Source: Tianweitania aestuarii
GTDB taxonomy: Bacteria > Pseudomonadota > Alphaproteobacteria > Rhizobiales > Rhizobiaceae
Length of the DNA stretch: 64,000 nt
Assembly (NCBI RefSeq): GCF_018457165.1
Contig: NZ_JAFMNX010000002.1
Span: forward strand, 248,001 to 312,000
Reading direction: 5' to 3'
The notes beneath the pieces are model-generated. The model made no database searches, was not told the origin of the DNA, and worked only from the letters and a program-made list of their open reading frames with translations. Below are positions 1-7,384 of this stretch, one piece after another. The first letter of the stretch is position 1; every line of letters starts with the position of its first letter. The translations under genes were made by a program, and so were the position numbers.

Positions 1-115
1 CTTCCATCAAGAGACGCAAAATAACACTTTTTCCGACACTTAAGTGGGCTCGAACAAGATGTGCGTTTGCTGATCCACATCATTGTTTCGTAGATCACTT
101 GTAATTTCTTACGCT

Positions 116-446
116 AAATCTATCCACGCCCCTCCCCACCCCATCTATCCTTCCCTCATCGCCCTCGTTGGGAACTCTGGTGCGCACCGGGGATCAGAGG
201 GGGGCGGCGGTGTCCGGGTTGGTTGGGCTACGGTAGTCCGGCTTGGAGGGTATCCAGTCCCTCCCCAAACCCGGGCCTATGTCGGTCAGTGCGGGAGCAC
301 TCGGCGAGGTGGCGACTAGTCTGCGCCGAGCCCGCCCACCGGCATCAGGGCTAGAGCACCGACGGACGCGAAACGCCCGCGCCGTATCTAAATTATCAAA
401 GGCGCGGGATTTCGCGTCCGCTTCCCAAGCTCAGGCGCGCGGGAAG
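116..446 (+). repeat. Structured intergenic repeat, copy 1
   Basis: First of two direct copies of a ~335-bp element; the other is at 4267-4601. The copies align throughout, from the AAATCT(A/G)TCCACGCCCC left edge to a terminal CTTCCC/GGGAAG hairpin. Visible helices: 212-220 with 268-276, enclosing hairpins 225-230/234-239 and 245-250/259-264 (a three-way junction); 291-295/331-335 continuing into 300-306/324-330; 364-373/410-419 continuing into 376-383/401-408; and 421-426/441-446. Compared with copy 2, several pairs change on both sides, for example C305-G325 here versus T4458-A4478. The strand shown is that of the alignment; the transcribed strand, if any, is unknown. Small ORFs crossing it are not conserved as proteins. 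Family not recognised. Confidence 0.85.
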
Positions 447-470
447 GCATTGGCGCATGGGAAAACGGCG

Positions 471-596
471 ATGGACCAAAGCGAAATGCGCGCTGAACGG
501 CTTCGTCACGCCGACCTGATCATGCGGATCGCCTGTCGCAAGAAGGCCGAGGAACCTTCACCGCATCTCATAGTTATGCCGCGCCGGTTGATCTGA
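471..596 (+). CDS. Possible 41-aa small ORF upstream of the FUSC gene
   Basis: An ATG at 471 opens 41 codons (MDQSEMRAERLRHADLI...) ending 15 bp before the FUSC gene. The peptide is charged with no signal or membrane segment and matches no family I recognise. It starts after the repeat ends. The purine-rich stretch GGGAAAACGG just upstream could act as a weak ribosome-binding site. It could be a leader peptide or chance; no further support is visible. Confidence 0.2.
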   Translation: MDQSEMRAERLRHADLIMRIACRKKAEEPSPHLIVMPRRLI

Positions 597-611
597 CCGC
601 CGGCTGAAATC

Positions 612-1703
612 ATGAGACGTCCGATGTTGAAGCGCCTGCGCGAGCAGCTCACCCCGCTGTTTGCCAATCGCGAGCCGATGCGGCTTGCGGTTCAAACGAT
701 CATTGCGGTTGCCGCCGCTTATCTGCTGGCGCTCATTCTTCGCCTGCCCGACCCGTCATGGTCGGTGTTTTCCGCCATCTTCGTTTTGCAGTTGAGCGTC
801 GGCGGCACGATCAACGTGGCGATTGATCGAGTCGTCGGCGCGGTGATCGGCATGATCGTCGGCCTCATCTGCCTAGCCATCATCGGCTTCGGCGAATGGC
901 ACACGCTTCTTTCCCTCGCCATCTCGGTCGGCATCATGGCCTTGGTGAGCGGCTACTGGCCGCGCTACAATTACGGCCTTGTGGCCGTTGCCATGCTGGT
1001 GGTCGCGCCCGATTTCGAGATGGTGGAAGGTGCCTTCTGGCGCGCCGCCGCCATCGCGCTCGGCTCCTGCTGCGGCGCGATCGTGGGCGCCGTCATCATG
1101 CCGGTGCGCGCCCATCAGCGCGCCCGCTACCATCTCGGACAGGCCGTCTGCCTTTGCGGCAATCTTCTGAACGCCTCAATGGGCCGCGCGCGTTCCGGCG
1201 AAAAAGCCGACCTCATCGCCATCCATGACACGATCGCAGCCGAATTGCGCAAGGCGCAGGACATGATGACCCAAAGCCGCAAGCGCCCCGGCACCCAAGG
1301 CTGGCCCGCCCGCAACTGGCGCGTTTACCGCGAAGTCGACCGCCTCTGGTACACGCTTGCCCTCGCCGACCGCTCCTCGAGCATGCCATTGGCGCAGGAT
1401 CTGATGGCGCATCTGGATACGGCCAGCGATGAGGCGATGAAATCCTGCTGTCATTATCTGCATGATTTCGGCCACGCTTACGCAGCTGGCAACGACGTAC
1501 CTCAGGCCGAGGGTCTCAACGGCCCTCTGGCTGCACTGCACGATGCCGTGGTCGAGTTGCGAAGCCAGCGCATGACGCTCGATCGCGATCTGCGGGAAGT
1601 CGAGCGCCTGTTTACGCTGTCTTTCGCCTGGGAGCAGGTCGCGGAGAATATTAAAAGCCTGGCGGAAGCCACTCGCGCCGATCAAAAGAAAGAGGCGGCC
1701 TAG
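612..1703 (+). CDS. FUSC family (aromatic acid exporter-like) membrane protein
   Basis: The 363-aa product has an N-terminal block of about six hydrophobic segments (residues ~20-170) followed by a mostly hydrophilic, probably cytoplasmic, C-terminal half. This is the architecture of the fusaric acid resistance/aromatic acid exporter superfamily (FUSC, related to YccS/AaeB), though with one membrane block instead of two. Such proteins export aromatic acids or similar compounds across the inner membrane; the substrate here cannot be told. The periplasmic and outer-membrane partners common in this family are not adjacent, so it is a stand-alone gene. Its TAG stop sits in the centre of a perfect palindrome that looks like a terminator. 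Confidence 0.8.
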   Translation: MRRPMLKRLREQLTPLFANREPMRLAVQTIIAVAAAYLLALILRLPDPSWSVFSAIFVLQLSVGGTINVAIDRVVGAVIGMIVGLICLAIIGFGEWHTLLSLAISVGIMALVSGYWPRYNYGLVAVAMLVVAPDFEMVEGAFWRAAAIALGSCCGAIVGAVIMPVRAHQRARYHLGQAVCLCGNLLNASMGRARSGEKADLIAIHDTIAAELRKAQDMMTQSRKRPGTQGWPARNWRVYREVDRLWYTLALADRSSSMPLAQDLMAHLDTASDEAMKSCCHYLHDFGHAYAAGNDVPQAEGLNGPLAALHDAVVELRSQRMTLDRDLREVERLFTLSFAWEQVAENIKSLAEATRADQKKEAA

Positions 1704-1714
1704 GCCGCCTCTTT
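1689..1714. terminator. Bidirectional terminator containing the FUSC stop codon
   Basis: A perfect 26-bp palindrome: AAAGAGGCGGCC, TA, then its exact reverse complement. Each strand ends in a short T run. It lies between two converging genes and the FUSC TAG stop (1701-1703) falls in its centre, so it can serve both as an intrinsic terminator. Confidence 0.75.
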
Positions 1715-1721
1715 ATCCGCC

Positions 1722-1952
1722 TCAGCGGTTGTTCTCACGCTCTGCGCGGGTCTTCGGATCCATGTTCTCGAAGCTTTCGACGACACCCTCCGTTTCCTTC
1801 TTCGCATCGGGAACGGCCTGCCGCTGATTGTGTACCGTTTCCTGATCGTTCCCCTGCAGCTGGTTGTTGCCCATCTTGTCGGAGGCGAGATCGGTTTCGC
1901 TCAGATTGGTATTGCTCGGCGTGGCCCGGGGCGTGTTGTTCTTATCGCTCAT
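1722..1952 (-). CDS. Small hydrophilic hypothetical protein
   Basis: A 76-aa polar, Asn/Gln/Glu/Asp-rich protein (MSDKNNTPRATPSNTNLSET...) without cysteines, signal peptide or membrane segment; probably largely disordered. The frame is open further upstream, but the ATG at 1952 is preferred because it has GGAG at proper spacing and removes a basic, non-matching extension. It converges on the FUSC gene and is followed downstream by the palindromic terminator. The composition resembles small stress-type proteins of rhizobia, but I recognise no named family and assign no function. Confidence 0.65.
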   Translation of the reverse strand: MSDKNNTPRATPSNTNLSETDLASDKMGNNQLQGNDQETVHNQRQAVPDAKKETEGVVESFENMDPKTRAERENNR

Positions 1953-2037
1953 GATGCACTCCATTCTGCGCTGTGACTGAGAACCGTCCGTTCTTTGACG
2001 GTCCCTCATTGTCTAAACGGCTAGCCCCGCGAATTGT

Positions 2038-2520
2038 TCAGCCTCGCAAGATGACGCTCAGCGACCCATCGCTTTCCAGGATCACGGCCTCGACATCCTC
2101 GATGCTGCGGCCGCCGCTTGAACGAATGGCGCTCAGCGTCTCGTCCTGCGTCACACGCTCCTTGCGCATCACGCGCTCCAGCACCTCGCCGTTGCGCACA
2201 AGCAGCTGGGGCTCGGACCGTACGAGCTTGGCAAAACCCTTGGAGCGCACTGAAAGAAAGGTGACGCCATATTGCATGCCAATCAACAGCAGCAGCGCAG
2301 TCGCGCCTTCCGCCAGCGCAATCGATTCCTGCAACAGGATGGCCGACAGCGTTGAACCAAGCGCAACGGTGACGACGAGATCAAATGCGTTCAGCTTGGC
2401 GAGCGTTCGTTTGCCGGACACGCGCAGGAAGATCACCAGCGCGATATAGGCGAGAACACCCACCAGCAGCGTGCGGACCACACCCTCCCAATCCTGGAAC
2501 AACATTTGCTGCCATTTCAT
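2038..2520 (-). CDS. DUF421 (YetF-like) membrane protein
   Basis: The 160-aa product has three hydrophobic segments (~15-35, 45-65, 68-90) followed by a soluble domain of about 70 residues. The stretch GKRTLAKLNAFDLVVTVALG is the conserved core of DUF421 proteins (YetF/YdfR type). The C-terminal part (LLVRNGEVLERVMRKERVT..., then a Glu-Asp-Val-Glu-Ala segment) is the usual DUF421 cytoplasmic tail. The function of the family is poorly defined; in Bacillus it is linked to sporulation and the envelope. The gene stands alone, divergent from the downstream DUF2254 gene. Confidence 0.85.
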   Translation of the reverse strand: MKWQQMLFQDWEGVVRTLLVGVLAYIALVIFLRVSGKRTLAKLNAFDLVVTVALGSTLSAILLQESIALAEGATALLLLIGMQYGVTFLSVRSKGFAKLVRSEPQLLVRNGEVLERVMRKERVTQDETLSAIRSSGGRSIEDVEAVILESDGSLSVILRG

Positions 2521-2714
2521 GCGTCACACTCCCAAGCCTTACGTTGGAAATAGGGCGCAAGCCGGTTCCGTCAGCACAAACATGCGGGGAGCGTGGAGGG
2601 CCATCAGCGCTTTAAGCAGGGGCGTATCGCTGGATAGCGCGGCCTCGTCCCCTATCTTCCCCGTTTCGCGGGTTCAGAGAACCACCACCGCCTTTCACCG
2701 GATACGCCTTTCTC

Positions 2715-3980
2715 ATGATGTCACGTTGGTACTGGATCCTGTCACAGCTGACGCGGCGCATGTGGTTTCGGGCATCGCTGTTCTCGCTCGCCGCGATCGG
2801 TACAGCGCTTCTGGCCATCATCATCTCGCCCTATATTCCGCAGGATCTGCCTACCAAGATCGGTGCCGATGCGGTCGATAACATCCTGACCATCCTCGCC
2901 TCCAGCATGCTCGCGGTCACGACCTTTTCGTTGAGCACGATGGTGTCGGCCTATTCGGCTGCAACCAACAATGTCACGCCGCGCGCGACACGCCTCGTGA
3001 TCGAAGACACGACGACGCAGAACATGTTGTCGACCTTCGTCGGCTCCTTTCTGTTCAGCCTTGTCGGCATCATCGTTCTGTCGACGGGCGCTTACGGCGA
3101 AAGCGGCCGCGTTGTTCTTTTTGCGGTCACCATCTTCGTGGTCGTTCTCATCGTTCTGACGCTTCTGCGCTGGATCGATCACCTTTCGCGGCTCGGGCGC
3201 GTCACCGAAACCACGGAGCGCGTGGAAAGCGCCACGGCGGAAGCGATGCGTGTGCGCAAGAGCGCACCGTTTCTCGGCGGAAACGAACTCGTCGATCTTG
3301 AAAAGGACGTTCCCGCTTCGGCTCGTCCGATTTATGGATCCTCGATCGGCTACGTCCAGCATGTCGATGCCGGCGGTCTTCAGGACATCGCCGAGAACGG
3401 CAAGGGACGCATCTATGTAGCCGTGATCCCCGGCCAGTTCACCACACCCATGGAGCCCATCGCCTGGGCCGATTCAGTGGATGACGACAATCAAGAATCC
3501 TCAATCCGCGGCTACTTTACCGTCGGCGACACCCGCTCCTTTGATCAGGATCCACGCTTCGGCGCTTCAGTCTTGAGCGAGATCGCTTCCCGAGCGCTTT
3601 CGCCCGGCATCAACGATCCAGGGACTGCAATCGATGTGATCGGGCGAGCCGTGCGTGTTCTGTCAATCTGGGCACATCAGACCGAGAAGGGCGCGGAGGA
3701 AGTCCGCTTTCCGAACCTCTACGTCCCCGGCATTGCCATTGACGACCTGTTCGACGACCTGTTCACGCCCATCGCGCGCGATGGCGCACCTGTCGTCGAA
3801 GTGGGTCTGCGCCTGCAAAAGGCCCTCCGCGACTTGGCCACGCTGGAAGGCGAAAGCCGTTATCTGCTCAATGCCAAGAAACACTCCCGCCTTGCCATGG
3901 AGCGGGCTGAGCAGGCTCTGGTGATCGACGACGACAAGCATCGTCTCCGCGCCGTGGCTTCCAAGATCGCCGAGCTGTAA
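2715..3980 (+). CDS. DUF2254 domain membrane protein
   Basis: A 421-aa protein with about four N-terminal membrane segments (residues ~17-40, 52-75, 105-130, 137-160) and a long soluble C-terminal region. The stretch after the second segment (TTFSLSTMVSAYSAATNNVTPR) and the later ALSPGINDPGTAID motif are hallmarks of DUF2254, an inner-membrane family of unknown function common in Proteobacteria. Two adjacent ATGs (2715, 2718) are possible starts. It is monocistronic: DUF421 is divergent upstream and a long repeat-filled spacer follows. Confidence 0.85.
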   Translation: MMSRWYWILSQLTRRMWFRASLFSLAAIGTALLAIIISPYIPQDLPTKIGADAVDNILTILASSMLAVTTFSLSTMVSAYSAATNNVTPRATRLVIEDTTTQNMLSTFVGSFLFSLVGIIVLSTGAYGESGRVVLFAVTIFVVVLIVLTLLRWIDHLSRLGRVTETTERVESATAEAMRVRKSAPFLGGNELVDLEKDVPASARPIYGSSIGYVQHVDAGGLQDIAENGKGRIYVAVIPGQFTTPMEPIAWADSVDDDNQESSIRGYFTVGDTRSFDQDPRFGASVLSEIASRALSPGINDPGTAIDVIGRAVRVLSIWAHQTEKGAEEVRFPNLYVPGIAIDDLFDDLFTPIARDGAPVVEVGLRLQKALRDLATLEGESRYLLNAKKHSRLAMERAEQALVIDDDKHRLRAVASKIAEL

Positions 3981-4053
3981 CGCACCACGCCTTTGACGGG
4001 CCGTGAACCTGCACCCGAGCGAGAGTCGGCGTCCACGTCGGCGCCGTCCCCTT

Positions 4054-4087
4054 CATCATCCTCGGACTTGATCCGAGGATCCATGCC
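4054..4087 (+). repeat. Palindromic repeat unit, left member of an inverted pair
   Basis: Contains the hairpin ATCCTCGGA (4058-4066) / TCCGAGGAT (4072-4080) followed by CCATGC. It is near-identical to the reverse complement of 4149-4182. Short palindromes of this CATCCTCGG(A/G)CTTG type are scattered through rhizobial genomes, so this is probably half of a BIME/MITE-like mosaic element. Confidence 0.7.
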
Positions 4088-4148
4088 TAAACGCTTCCGC
4101 ATCGCCAGCGAAACGAAGCGGCCGAAGCGCGTGGCCTGTTCTAGAACG

Positions 4149-4182
4149 AGCATGGATACTCGGGACGAGCCCGAGGATGACG
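4149..4182 (-). repeat. Palindromic repeat unit, right member of an inverted pair
   Basis: Contains the hairpin CTCGGG (4159-4164) / CCCGAG (4170-4175) preceded by GCATGGATA. Read on the minus strand it matches the unit at 4054-4087. The two define an element of about 130 bp with inverted ends and no coding capacity. Confidence 0.65.
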
Positions 4183-4266
4183 AAGCTGCAAAGCTGAACT
4201 TCCCTCCTCAATCCGCCCTGCGGGAGAAGATTGGCTTTAAAGTCTACCAACTCTGCGCTTTCAGCG

Positions 4267-4601
4267 AAAATCTGTCCACGCCCCCAAACCTTCCGCCTAT
4301 TCTCCCCTCATCGCCCTTGTCGGGAACTCTGGTGCGCACCGGGGATCAGAGGAGGGCGGCGGTGTCCGGGTTGGTTGAACTACGGTAGTTCGGCTTGGAG
4401 GGTAGTCAGTCCCTCCCCAAACCCGGACCCTGTGCTGGTCAGTGCGGGAGCACTCGGTGAGGTGGCGACTAGTCTGCACCGAGCCCGCCCACCGGCATCG
4501 GGGTGAAAGCACCGACGGACGCGAGTTGGCCGCGCCGTACATCTAATCAATCGAAGGCGCGGAAACTTGCGTCCGCTTCCCGAACCTTCACGGTCGGGAA
4601 G
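4267..4601 (+). repeat. Structured intergenic repeat, copy 2
   Basis: Second direct copy of the element at 116-446. The same helices form: outer stem GTCCGGGTT/AACCCGGAC; hairpin 4377-4382/4386-4391; stem GGAGGG/CCCTCC; 4453-4459/4477-4483; 4517-4527/4564-4574; and 4576-4583/4594-4601. Sequence differences from copy 1 are concentrated in loops or are paired: GGGCTA/TAGTCC becomes GAACTA/TAGTTC, CTCGGCG/CGCCGAG becomes CTCGGTG/CACCGAG, and GGACGCGAAA/TTTCGCGTCC becomes GGACGCGAGTT/AACTTGCGTCC. With the inverted pair at 4054-4182 it fills most of the 838-bp gap between the DUF2254 gene and the HWE kinase. I see nothing in 4602-4800. Confidence 0.85.
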
Positions 4602-4818
4602 GCGCGAAGCCGTGCCTAACCGCAGGAGAGTTACGGGAAATCGATCCAACAATGAAGGCGGCAGCCACAGGCTCAAAGCAAGAAGCGCATCGCCCGAACG
4701 CCAATGGGCAGCACGCTTTCCGCATCGTCCTGATTCTTTCGTGTCGTTTCCGGAACCGGAGTGCGGCAGTTCAGTTTCCCGTTTCTAAAACAACAACAAA
4801 ATTATACAGGGATTGGCA

Positions 4819-5904
4819 GTGACGATTACCGAGGATACGCTCCTTGTTCTCGCCCCTCCGGACATGGACCTGACGCAGTCTGAGTATTTGCTCGACCGAA
4901 ACGGCGTAAGGCACTACCGGTGCGAAGATGTTGCCGAATTGGTTGCACTCGCATCCATGGCAGGCGGTGCAATGATTTCGGAAGCAAGTCTGTCCGGCAT
5001 GGACCTCAGCGGGCTTCTGCGCATGCTCGAAGGTCAGCCGCCCTGGTCGGACTTCCCGTTCCTGATGCTGATCGAACGCGCCGACAGCGCCGACGATCAT
5101 GATCGTCTCGAGCGCTACGCGAAGCTCGGCAACGTCACATTCGTGGAGCACCCATCCCTTCCGCTGAGCTTTGTCGGCAACGTCAAGACCATGCTCGCCG
5201 GCCGGCAGCGCCAGTATCATGCGCGACGCCAGGTCGAGACCATGGCACGCACCGATCTTGATCTTGCCGTCGGACAGGAGCGCCAGCGCCTTCTGGTTCG
5301 CGAGCTTCATCACCGCGTCAAGAATACGCTCGCCACCGTTCAGGCGCTGATGAGCTCAACGGCGCGCTCTTCCCTGACGGTCGAGGAATTCCGCCACACT
5401 CTGCTCGGCCGCATTTCCGCGCTCGCTCATGTTCATGAAGTCCTGACCGAAGACAAATGGCAGGAAGCGCCCCTGCGCGCCTTGTTCACTTCCCAGCTCG
5501 AGCCGGAAGCAGGCCCTGACTTCAAGGGTGAAGCGAAGATAGATGGGCCGGACATCAAAGTGCCGTCTCATCTTGCCGTACCGCTCGGCATGGCCATCCA
5601 CGAGTTGACAATCAACGCGCTGCGCTATGGTGCCTTGTCGCAACCCGGCGGCAGCGTTTCGGCATCATGGAAAGTGGAAGCCGCGCCCGAGCGCATGATG
5701 CTGCGCATCGAATGGCAGGAACAAGGTGGCCCACCCCTCCCCGTTCCCCGTCGCCGCGGCTTCGGCACGCAGTTCCTCGAACGGGTGTTGCGCCAGCAGG
5801 CCGCCGCCGATGTCGAGCTGAACTATCATCCGGCCGGCTTGCAGGTCATCATTCACATGCCGCTGCCCGAGCGCACGCACTTCCACCTCTTCTCGGAAGC
5901 TTGA
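4819..5904 (+). CDS. HWE-family sensor histidine kinase
   Basis: A 361-aa soluble protein. Residues ~1-135 look like a receiver domain that has lost its phospho-acceptor (GAMISEASL where an Asp is expected). A short helical linker follows. Then comes an HWE kinase core: ELHHRVKNT with the likely phospho-His at residue 165, the N-box HELTINALRYGAL (His261), and the IEWQE signature (Trp299) that defines the family. The start is the GTG at 4819, because AGGG at 4808-4811 is well spaced for it; an in-frame TTG at 4813 lies too close. There is no membrane segment, so it acts in the cytoplasm. No response regulator is adjacent. HWE kinases in Alphaproteobacteria often feed the general stress response or light/redox signalling; the input here is unknown. 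Confidence 0.85.
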   Translation: MTITEDTLLVLAPPDMDLTQSEYLLDRNGVRHYRCEDVAELVALASMAGGAMISEASLSGMDLSGLLRMLEGQPPWSDFPFLMLIERADSADDHDRLERYAKLGNVTFVEHPSLPLSFVGNVKTMLAGRQRQYHARRQVETMARTDLDLAVGQERQRLLVRELHHRVKNTLATVQALMSSTARSSLTVEEFRHTLLGRISALAHVHEVLTEDKWQEAPLRALFTSQLEPEAGPDFKGEAKIDGPDIKVPSHLAVPLGMAIHELTINALRYGALSQPGGSVSASWKVEAAPERMMLRIEWQEQGGPPLPVPRRRGFGTQFLERVLRQQAAADVELNYHPAGLQVIIHMPLPERTHFHLFSEA

Positions 5905-5913
5905 GATCTGCAC

Positions 5914-6555
5914 TCAAGGGCTGAGCGCTTCCCATTTGGCGAGAAAGTCTTCGATCGCCAAAGTCTGCATATCGGGAATGGCCTCGAACAGCCGTTCCTT
6001 CGGCCAGTCCCACCAGCCGAGCCGCTCGATCCGTTCTACAATCGCCGGCTCGAAACGCGGCCGCAACGCCTTTGCCGGCACGCCCGCCACGATCGTGAAC
6101 GCAGCCACATCCCGGCTCACGACGGCATTCGCACCGATCACCGACCCGTTGCCGACCGTGACACCCGGCAAGATCACAGCCCCATGCCCGATCCACACAT
6201 CGTGTCCGATCGTCACCCGCGCCTGCGCCCGCTCCTCCCGCACAGCCTGGTCGACACCCAGAAAGCGAAAGAACTCGTTCGGCCTGTAGCTCACCTTGTG
6301 GCTCGTAATCCGCTCGATCGGATGCGCCAAAGCATTGATGCGCGTGTTCGAAGCGATCGAACAGAACTTCCCGATCGTCGCATGCGCCCCTTCCGCATGG
6401 CGTTCGAAATAGCTGTAATCGCCAACGGTCACATCCCTGAGGATCACCCGTTCCGCAATCACCACATGCCGCCCAAGCTTACAGCCCTTCAACTCCGCGC
6501 TCTGGTGAAAGCGTGGTTCGTCCGGGATAAAGCGAAGATCTTCAGGATCGGCCAT
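5914..6555 (-). CDS. Hexapeptide-repeat acetyltransferase, phosphonate-associated family
   Basis: The 213-aa protein is a left-handed beta-helix acyltransferase: repeated [LIV]G-x4 hexapeptides run from ~25 to 180, with VTIGHDVWIGHGAVILPGV and FTIVAGVPAKALR as the clearest coils, and a WWDWP segment near the C-terminus. This layout fits the hexapeptide family often encoded next to phosphonate (phn) genes, related to CatB-type xenobiotic acetyltransferases. No phn gene lies nearby, so the substrate is open. It converges on the kinase gene with 9 bp between stops. Confidence 0.75.
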   Translation of the reverse strand: MADPEDLRFIPDEPRFHQSAELKGCKLGRHVVIAERVILRDVTVGDYSYFERHAEGAHATIGKFCSIASNTRINALAHPIERITSHKVSYRPNEFFRFLGVDQAVREERAQARVTIGHDVWIGHGAVILPGVTVGNGSVIGANAVVSRDVAAFTIVAGVPAKALRPRFEPAIVERIERLGWWDWPKERLFEAIPDMQTLAIEDFLAKWEALSP

Positions 6556-6594
6556 CCGAATGCTTTACAAAGCCGGATGGCGTTAACGCAAGGA

Positions 6595-7083
6595 TCAGGG
6601 TTTGCCGTTCGTCCAGGTCACGGCCTGTCCGTAAAGCGGAACAGTCGAGATCGCCATCTTGGCAGACCCATCCTGCACCTGACGCGAATGGGAAAGGTAG
6701 ATCAGCGTGTCGTTCTGCCGGTCATAGATCCGCTTCACCAACCGCTGCTTCCAGATCAGGCTGATCCGCTGGTCGAACACCTCTTCCCCGCTCTTCGACA
6801 GGCTGATGTCACCGATCGAGATCGGTCCAGTCTGCCGGCAGGAAATGGAGGAGTCCGAGGGATCCTCGAACCAGTTGCCCTTCTTCAGCCTGTCGAACAA
6901 TCCACGCTCGAAATAGGAGACGTGGCAGGTCACACCGGAAACTTTCGGGTCGGAGATCGCATCGACGACGATGTCGTTGCCGAGCCAATCCACACCCACC
7001 TTGCCGACCTCTTCAGCGTGAGCAACAGGCGCCATTCCAACGATTGCAATCAAAGCGGCCGCGGCAGTTGCACGAAGCGACAT
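6595..7083 (-). CDS. creA: CreA family periplasmic protein
   Basis: The 162-aa product starts with a clear Sec signal peptide (hydrophobic core ~5-18, cleavage after AHA near residue 22). The mature part opens with EEVGKVGVDWLGNDIVVDAI and SDPKVSGVTCHVSYFERG, which is the signature of CreA, a widely conserved periplasmic protein of uncertain role. Two conserved cysteines (VTCH, SISCRQ) could form a disulfide. The ATG at 7083 is chosen because AAAGGAA precedes it and it places the signal peptide at the N-terminus; an upstream in-frame ATG at 7128 would bury it. Confidence 0.88.
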   Translation of the reverse strand: MSLRATAAAALIAIVGMAPVAHAEEVGKVGVDWLGNDIVVDAISDPKVSGVTCHVSYFERGLFDRLKKGNWFEDPSDSSISCRQTGPISIGDISLSKSGEEVFDQRISLIWKQRLVKRIYDRQNDTLIYLSHSRQVQDGSAKMAISTVPLYGQAVTWTNGKP

Positions 7084-7203
7084 CAAGTTTCCTTTGTTCG
7101 GCGTGATACTGGCTTGAACATGGTGCATCCTGACACGAGTGCAAGCTGTCCAGCGTCAAGATGCGCCCTTTCCGCAGAACGAGCGAATGAGTATCTAAAC
7201 GGC

Positions 7204-7362
7204 ATGCGCCCGATCCCGCCCATTGCCGCCGCACCGCTCCGCCTTTTGGCGGGTCTGCTGGCTGCCGCTATCGCAACGGGATTGAGCTTTGCGCTTTGGA
7301 TGACCAAGGGCCCTGACATCTTCATGGCGCTCATCCAATCCGGGATGTCCTGGTGTTTCTGA
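7204..7362 (+). CDS. Small single-span membrane protein
   Basis: A 52-aa ORF (MRPIPPIAAAPLRLLAGLLA...) with one hydrophobic segment at ~11-31 and a short C-terminal tail ending in SWCF. It lies 22 bp upstream of the SCO1/SenC gene on the same strand, so the two could be co-transcribed and both act at the membrane. No strong ribosome-binding site is visible and no family is recognised. Confidence 0.45.
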   Translation: MRPIPPIAAAPLRLLAGLLAAAIATGLSFALWMTKGPDIFMALIQSGMSWCF

Positions 7363-7384
7363 TCGGTGATGAAGGAGTTCGTCG

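Noticed and set aside
83-596. Open frames of 78 and 117 codons across repeat copy 1
   Set aside because: The two repeat copies differ by base changes that keep helices but not reading frames or peptide; the frames are a by-product of high G+C content.
3993-4676. Open frames on both strands across the inverted pair and repeat copy 2
   Set aside because: No ribosome-binding sites, low-complexity translations, and the region is explained by repeats.
6184-7362. 392-codon plus-strand frame
   Set aside because: Antisense to the acetyltransferase and creA; only its last 52 codons, after the end of creA, are kept as a possible small membrane protein.
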